Origin: Euperipatoides rowelli
Taxonomy: Eukaryota; Onychophora; Udeonychophora; Euonychophora; Peripatopsidae
Assembly: GCA_003024985.2 (NCBI GenBank)
Contig: PXIH01S0012855.1
DNA length: 10,752 bases
Reading direction: 5' to 3' (one strand)
Below the pieces are notes generated by a model. That model made no database searches. It saw nothing but the letters and a program-made list of their open reading frames with translations, and had not been told where the DNA came from. Shown here piece after piece: positions 7,501 to 10,752 of the stretch. The translations under genes and the position numbers were made by a program. Position 1 is the stretch's first letter, and the number at the start of each line of letters is the position of its first letter.

Positions 7501-7930
7501 CCATTGTTAGTACTTAGAGACACTTTGTACAATATAAAGAATAATTAGACATCCTTCTCAAGTTATGGCATACATTTTTAAATTCTGTGACCATTACAAA
7601 CCTTTATTCATATTTTTCATTCAGGAATATAAAGACTACAATTTATAATAAAGTATATTCATTGAAACAATATTGTATTAAGTAAGGTTGGAAATATGTT
7701 TTACAAGATAGTTCCAGGAATGAAAGTGTAAAATACATCATTTTTGGCTCAGGGCAGGAAGTTGAAATGTTTTAAATTTACAGGGTTTAAGATCTATTTG
7801 ATATAGAAATTTTGGAATGGTTTCTAATCAAAAAAGTTGGCATGAGTGTTGCACAAGTTTTGAAATGAACTGTAGCATAGTTTATGATGAAATGTTGTAA
7901 TTCACATTTTTGAATGTGCTATCCTTGCTT

Positions 7931-7995
7931 GAATACCCATGCATATGTCTTTGTATTCAGACATTTGTTTTGGTGTCATGCACCAATGAGAATAC
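7931..7995. repeat. Nested inverted repeats around TTGGTG-TCATG-CACCAA
   Basis: TTGGTG (7970-7975) and CACCAA (7981-7986) form a perfect 6-bp stem with a 5-nt loop. They are enclosed by GTATTC (7953-7958) and GAATAC (7990-7995), which are also exact complements, and another GAATAC lies at 7931-7936. Function unknown. Confidence 0.6.
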
Positions 7996-8318
7996 ATATA
8001 GAGCAGTCAATATGGAAAATTGTTGGGTTGAAATGAAAAACTATATGTAGTGATACACATATCTTCATCCATAAATTCACGCATATGAGTATTCAGCCTT
8101 TATTTATTGAACAAAAATGTGATTTTGAAAAAAGTATTAATGACAGAGCAAGTGCAATGACATTTCTACTACTATCTCTTATAAAGGGAACAAAGAATGA
8201 AGTAAAATAAGAAAAGTTAATATAAAATATTAGTGTTCTCCAGATGTTTTGTTCCACAACTCCCCAAAAAGAAAAAAGAACTACTGATCTGGGGTCATGC
8301 TTATCCCATAATTTTGTT

Positions 8319-8380
8319 TGTATATGTATATACTATTTGAATAATAGGTAGCTAATAGTCAAATAGTATATAATTATACA
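8319..8380. repeat. Long inverted repeat, 22-bp arms, 18-nt loop
   Basis: The left arm 8319-8340 and the right arm 8359-8380 are complementary at 20 of 22 positions (arm end TATACTATTTGA). The loop is 8341-8358. Just outside lie imperfect direct repeats GATCTGGGGTCATGC (8286-8300) and GACCTGAGGTCATGA (8399-8413), matching at 12 of 15. This could be the core of a very short foldback or MITE-like element, or chance in A/T sequence, though the length makes pure chance less likely. Confidence 0.75.
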
Positions 8381-8717
8381 AATAGCCCTAATCTGGAAGA
8401 CCTGAGGTCATGACTGGTTCTTATAAAAATTTTAAAATTTCCTATACTGTATAACAGAACACATTCCCACATGGTATTGCAAACAATGCTCTTAATGCAA
8501 TGTACTGTAAGTTCCTCCCGTTAACAATTTAGTTATCAACTTTCCATTATCTTATAAGTGATTTTTTTTTTCTAATGTTGAAAATAATTTTGTCAATTTT
8601 GAAACAGAATGGAAGAGGTAAATATTTGTATTATTTTGTGTGAACTAAAGGATTAATTTTTATTCACTGAGAATAAAGAAATGATTTTAATGGCTGAAAA
8701 TTTTCTCATTGCAAGTA

Positions 8718-8732
8718 GGGGNGGGGGGGGGG
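8718..8732 (+). repeat. G-run containing an N
   Basis: Fourteen G and one N (8722) in a row. The ambiguous base in a homopolymer suggests the run length was not resolved. Confidence 0.8.
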
Positions 8733-8979
8733 AGAATTGTAAATAATCACCATCTGTCAATTAACAATACATGAAACATAATATGTTTTTATTTTTTAAA
8801 ATCCTATTAATTTTTTAAAACCAATTTTTAAATAAATGAATTTATATTATGTCCAGTTGTTTTCGAAAATTAAATATATATCTGACAGATAAAATATTCT
8901 TCAAATCTTCATGTTAATACATTTCAAATTTGAAGAGTCTAAAAGTAGTCGGGTATCTTATTTTTTTTAACAATTTGCT

Positions 8980-8997
8980 TTGTTGTTGTTGTTGTTG
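8980..8997 (+). repeat. (TTG)6 microsatellite
   Basis: Six perfect TTG units, followed by AATC. No reading frame crosses it. Confidence 0.85.
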
Positions 8998-9279
8998 AAT
9001 CAGCTTTTAAAACGGTTTAATTTTACCATCAATTTATTGTTAATTCAATTTATCTTTTTGCTTTCTAAACTAATGGACAAATTACATTCAAATGCAGCTT
9101 TTGCAAAGCAAAGGAATAAACTAGGGGTTATTAAACTTTTGGAATGTTGTACCACTTAAATAAACTGCTAAAAATTCATGTACCCACCATGTGTATTTTT
9201 CATAATTCGGACTTTGTGCAGCCAAGAGTACGTGCTTATAGTCAGAGAACAAACAGAATAAAATAAACTAGCGAATAAT

Positions 9280-9292
9280 CCCGTTATACGGG
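9280..9292. repeat. Hairpin CCCGT-TAT-ACGGG
   Basis: A perfect 5-bp GC-rich stem with a TAT loop, preceded by CTAGCGAATAAT and followed by a CATC and a T-run. In an A/T background this compact GC motif stands out and is of the kind found at the ends of interspersed repeats. The family is not identified. Confidence 0.6.
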
Positions 9293-9412
9293 CATCAAAC
9301 ATTTTTTTTTGTTTAAATCCTTTTTATGTAAGATAAAACACAACTTAAAGTTTCTAAAATAGTTCCCACGCCGATCTTCTAAACTCGAAAAAAAAAAAGT
9401 TTCAAAATAAGC

Positions 9413-9426
9413 CCATTAGATGGCGC
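9413..9426 (+). promoter_or_regulatory. CTCF-like insulator motif
   Basis: CCATTAGATGGCGC matches the known CTCF core consensus CCASYAGRKGGCRS at 13 of 14 positions, including the invariant AG and GGC. CTCF is present in most bilaterians and its sites mark insulators and loop anchors. The same AGATGGCGC word is also common inside dispersed repeats, so binding is not assured. Confidence 0.45.
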
Positions 9427-9650
9427 TGTTACTGGTTTCAGACCACAATTATATTCGAATTAAGATATAAGATAATCTTGGCAAAAAAATCATAGTTTTA
9501 TTGTATTGTTGTATGCAAGCTATTATTTACTTTCATTCAATGTCTATTTTAGTCTTAAGCACATCGTTCATTTAAAAATTTAAAATCTAATAGGAAATGT
9601 ACTAAGTACATCGTAACTTAACTAACTGCATAATGATTGATTATTAGACC

Positions 9651-10020
9651 CTATGGATATGGACCTATTGATAACCAATTACAAACAAGGCATTTTATAG
9701 CAAGAGAAAATGACTGATTCGTAATGCACTGGATATCTGTATATGTCTGACTTTTTGTTACATCTCTGTGTACCACCTGACCTGAATAAACGTAATGTAC
9801 CACTAGTGCTACATATACCACTATTTGAGAATCTCTGAGATAAACCATAAACTATATCACAACATTTTTTTCCTATTTATTACCCCATCCGCCATTTCAT
9901 CACAACATTTCACACATATTAATATCCTATATGAAATTACATCACAAATTTTTGCCCCCACCCACCCCCTCATCCCTCTTTTCTTTCACAAAACAGAATG
10001 AATTAATGTAAATGATTAGA
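9651..10020. other. Non-coding stretch with degenerate ~42-bp repeat
   Basis: A minus-strand open frame of 65 codons (9651-9848) has no recognisable domain and is taken as chance. GTACCAC recurs at 9770 and 9798. The C-rich run at 9955-9975 (CCCCCACCCACCCCC) stands out on the plus strand. Confidence 0.45.
9856..9952 (+). repeat. Three spaced copies of ATCACAACATTT
   Basis: ATCACAACATTT lies at 9856-9867 and 9899-9910, and ATCACAAATTTT starts at 9941, giving spacings of 43 and 42 bp. The sequence between copies is only loosely similar, so this is either a decayed tandem repeat or a coincidence. Confidence 0.45.
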
Positions 10021-10069
10021 CATTTTATTAATTTACTAGTTCAAAAGCCTGTCAAAAATGATGGATATA

Positions 10070-10083
10070 GCGACATCTATGGA
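10070..10083 (-). promoter_or_regulatory. Weak CTCF-like motif, inverted
   Basis: On the minus strand TCCATAGATGTCGC keeps the TAGATG-CGC core but departs from the consensus at about four of 14 positions, including one G of the GGC. It points toward the motif at 9413-9426, about 650 bp away. Confidence 0.2.
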
Positions 10084-10107
10084 CAGAAAATAGAGCGAAA
10101 ACATCTT

Positions 10108-10175
10108 CAGGCGTCATCGGCTCGCTGAGGATGGCGTAACAGACATCATGGCCAAAATGACCAAACTGGCCTTTT
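10108..10175. promoter_or_regulatory. Less AT-rich, CpG-bearing patch, possible promoter element
   Basis: The patch carries several CpG in a genome segment that otherwise has few: GGCGTCATCGGCTCGCTGAGG and ATGGCGTAAC. CGTCA (10112-10116) is a CRE half-site, and GGATGGCG resembles the core of a YY1 site. Imperfect symmetry GGCCA/TGGCC spans 10150-10171. No transcription start signal was confirmed. Confidence 0.25.
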
Positions 10176-10305
10176 ATTAGATTAGTTTTAAAAAAAAAAA
10201 CTAAAAAATATGCATAAGATAATATTAAACAGGTATATTTTAATTTTTTTTAATGCAGTATATTTTTCTAAAATAAAGTAAATCGAATATTCTTAATTGT
10301 TTTTT

Positions 10306-10461
10306 TTATGTGAATAACTTGAAGTGTTGATTCTTGCAAAGCACGTGTACCTGAACAGGGGTATGGTACAACTGTAAATATGTTCCATACTCACAATGGT
10401 CCATAAACCAGTGTAAGCCGGTATTTAATTTATTGTCATTAGGGCGCCGATTGGCAGCCAT
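10306..10461 (-). CDS. Candidate first coding exon or short ORF (51 codons), unknown
   Basis: A minus-strand frame opens with ATG at 10461 and stops at 10308-10306. It begins MAANRRPNDNKLN and continues TGLHWFMDHCEYGTY. The start has A at -3 and G at +4, an excellent eukaryotic context, and the start itself overlaps a YY1-like AATGGCTGC and a CCAATCGG (NF-Y-like) word. A strong splice-donor match GTGAGT (10394-10389) falls inside the frame, so the true product could be an exon of 67 coding bases (10461-10395) spliced onward to the left. No domain is recognised and no acceptor was chosen. It could be chance: the frame is short. The GC-richer composition near the start, against an AT-rich background, is the main reason to keep it. 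Confidence 0.28.
   Translation of the reverse strand: MAANRRPNDNKLNTGLHWFMDHCEYGTYLQLYHTPVQVHVLCKNQHFKLFT
10443..10461 (-). promoter_or_regulatory. YY1-like and CCAAT motifs at candidate start
   Basis: On the minus strand ACAATGGCTGC matches the YY1 consensus AANATGGCNGC with one mismatch, and CCAATCGG follows, then the palindrome GGCGCC (10448-10443). YY1 sites overlapping the first ATG are typical of housekeeping gene starts in animals. Confidence 0.3.
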
Positions 10462-10572
10462 TGTTCTTGTTTGAATTTATATCTTGTTTTATTTGGTTTT
10501 TTGAGTTTTCTTTCATTTATCATTTATGATATATCATGGGGAGATTAGTTATTCTAATTATTTGGATTGTCT

Positions 10573-10752
10573 ATGGCAGTGGATGCACTTCCGGATTATC
10601 AGTCTACAACAGATTTTATTTTTCGTTGTACATGTAGGCCTGATGCACTTCCAGGATTGTTGGTGGCCGATCTCTTCATTTGTTTTTACTTTGTTTTATA
10701 TTCTGCACTTATTTATTTCATGCATCCAAAGTCTGGATCCTTTTTTTCCTTT
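10573..10752 (+). CDS. Open frame running off the right edge, unknown
   Basis: ATG at 10573 (G at +4, T at -3) opens 60 codons with no stop before the window end; the preceding in-frame stop is at 10555. The protein starts MAVDALPDYQ, repeats the motif as RPDALPGLL, then has a hydrophobic run (LFICFYFVLYSALIYF) that could be a membrane segment. The duplicated GATGCACTTCC DNA word causes the DALP repeat. T-rich DNA yields such hydrophobic stretches by chance, and no domain is recognised, so the call is weak. Confidence 0.2.
   Translation, partial: MAVDALPDYQSTTDFIFRCTCRPDALPGLLVADLFICFYFVLYSALIYFMHPKSGSFFSF
10582..10658 (+). repeat. Direct repeat GATGCACTTCC(A)GGATT, 60-bp spacing
   Basis: GATGCACTTCCGGATT at 10582-10597 recurs as GATGCACTTCCAGGATT at 10642-10658, identical but for one inserted A. 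The spacing of exactly 60 bp suggests a diverged tandem duplication; a shorter TGCACTT follows near 10705. Confidence 0.75.

Larger units (their letters stand above)
7501..9270. other. AT-rich non-coding stretch
   Basis: No coding frame over 60 codons, RNA gene or transposon protein is visible on either strand. Contents are limited to hairpins near 7931-7995, 8319-8380 and 7903-7918, a G-run with an N at 8718-8732 and a (TTG)6 microsatellite. Confidence 0.6.
9271..9650. other. Non-coding stretch with hairpin and CTCF-like motif
   Basis: Besides the GC hairpin and the motif at 9413-9426, the stretch holds a small GC-richer piece (CCCACGCCGATC, 9365-9376) followed by an A-run. No coding signal. 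Confidence 0.45.

Noticed and set aside
9651-9848. Minus-strand open frame of 65 codons
   Set aside because: No recognisable domain, no coding-like composition and no supporting context.
1-10752. CRISPR array, prokaryotic operon, toxin-antitoxin or phage defence system
   Set aside because: No regularly spaced identical repeats, no ribosome-binding-site-led gene strings, and all recognisable proteins are eukaryotic retroelement parts.

Overview
The window looks like a non-genic, strongly AT-rich stretch of a eukaryotic nuclear genome, most likely from an invertebrate animal. It has long homopolymer runs, short microsatellites, isolated N calls and two decayed retrotransposons of metazoan type. 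No prokaryotic gene, operon, CRISPR array or rRNA/tRNA gene was found. The species cannot be named from the sequence.

Left third, about 1-3030, minus strand: the 5' part and pol of a Ty3/gypsy-type LTR retrotransposon, broken by many stops and frameshifts. Read right to left it holds a low-complexity gag-end or linker segment (2651-2977), an aspartic protease remnant (about 2380-2640), reverse transcriptase (about 1113-1860), RNase H (about 494-1112) and integrase (1-321). The integrase is cut by the window edge just after the first catalytic Asp of its core. The RT active-site box is destroyed and the integrase HHCC finger has lost two ligands, so the copy is dead. No LTR or primer-binding site was recognised.

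Middle, about 3080-4915: AT-rich DNA with G11 and A13 tracts, a 25-bp-period direct repeat and two less AT-rich patches of unknown meaning.

From about 7315 down to 4916, minus strand: a second, unrelated and previously hidden element, a decayed non-LTR retrotransposon (LINE). It has an ORF1/gag-like gene (7315-6201) with CCHC zinc-knuckle Cys/His clusters, an acidic linker and a charged helical tail. An apurinic-type endonuclease remnant follows (about 5862-5533, with an LQETR active-site motif), then the C-terminal end of an RT polyprotein (5263-4916). Nearly all of the RT proper is missing between the last two, so a large internal deletion is inferred.

Right third, 7330-10752: no convincing gene. 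It holds several hairpins, a (TTG)6 run, a CCCGT/ACGGG hairpin, a strong CTCF-like motif at 9413-9426 facing a weaker inverted one at 10070-10083, and two less AT-rich patches (10108-10175 and 10440-10465). The second patch overlaps a candidate minus-strand first exon (ATG at 10461, good start context, GTGAGT donor at 10394). About 110 bp away a plus-strand frame runs open off the right edge. Together they could mark a divergent promoter, but this is tentative.
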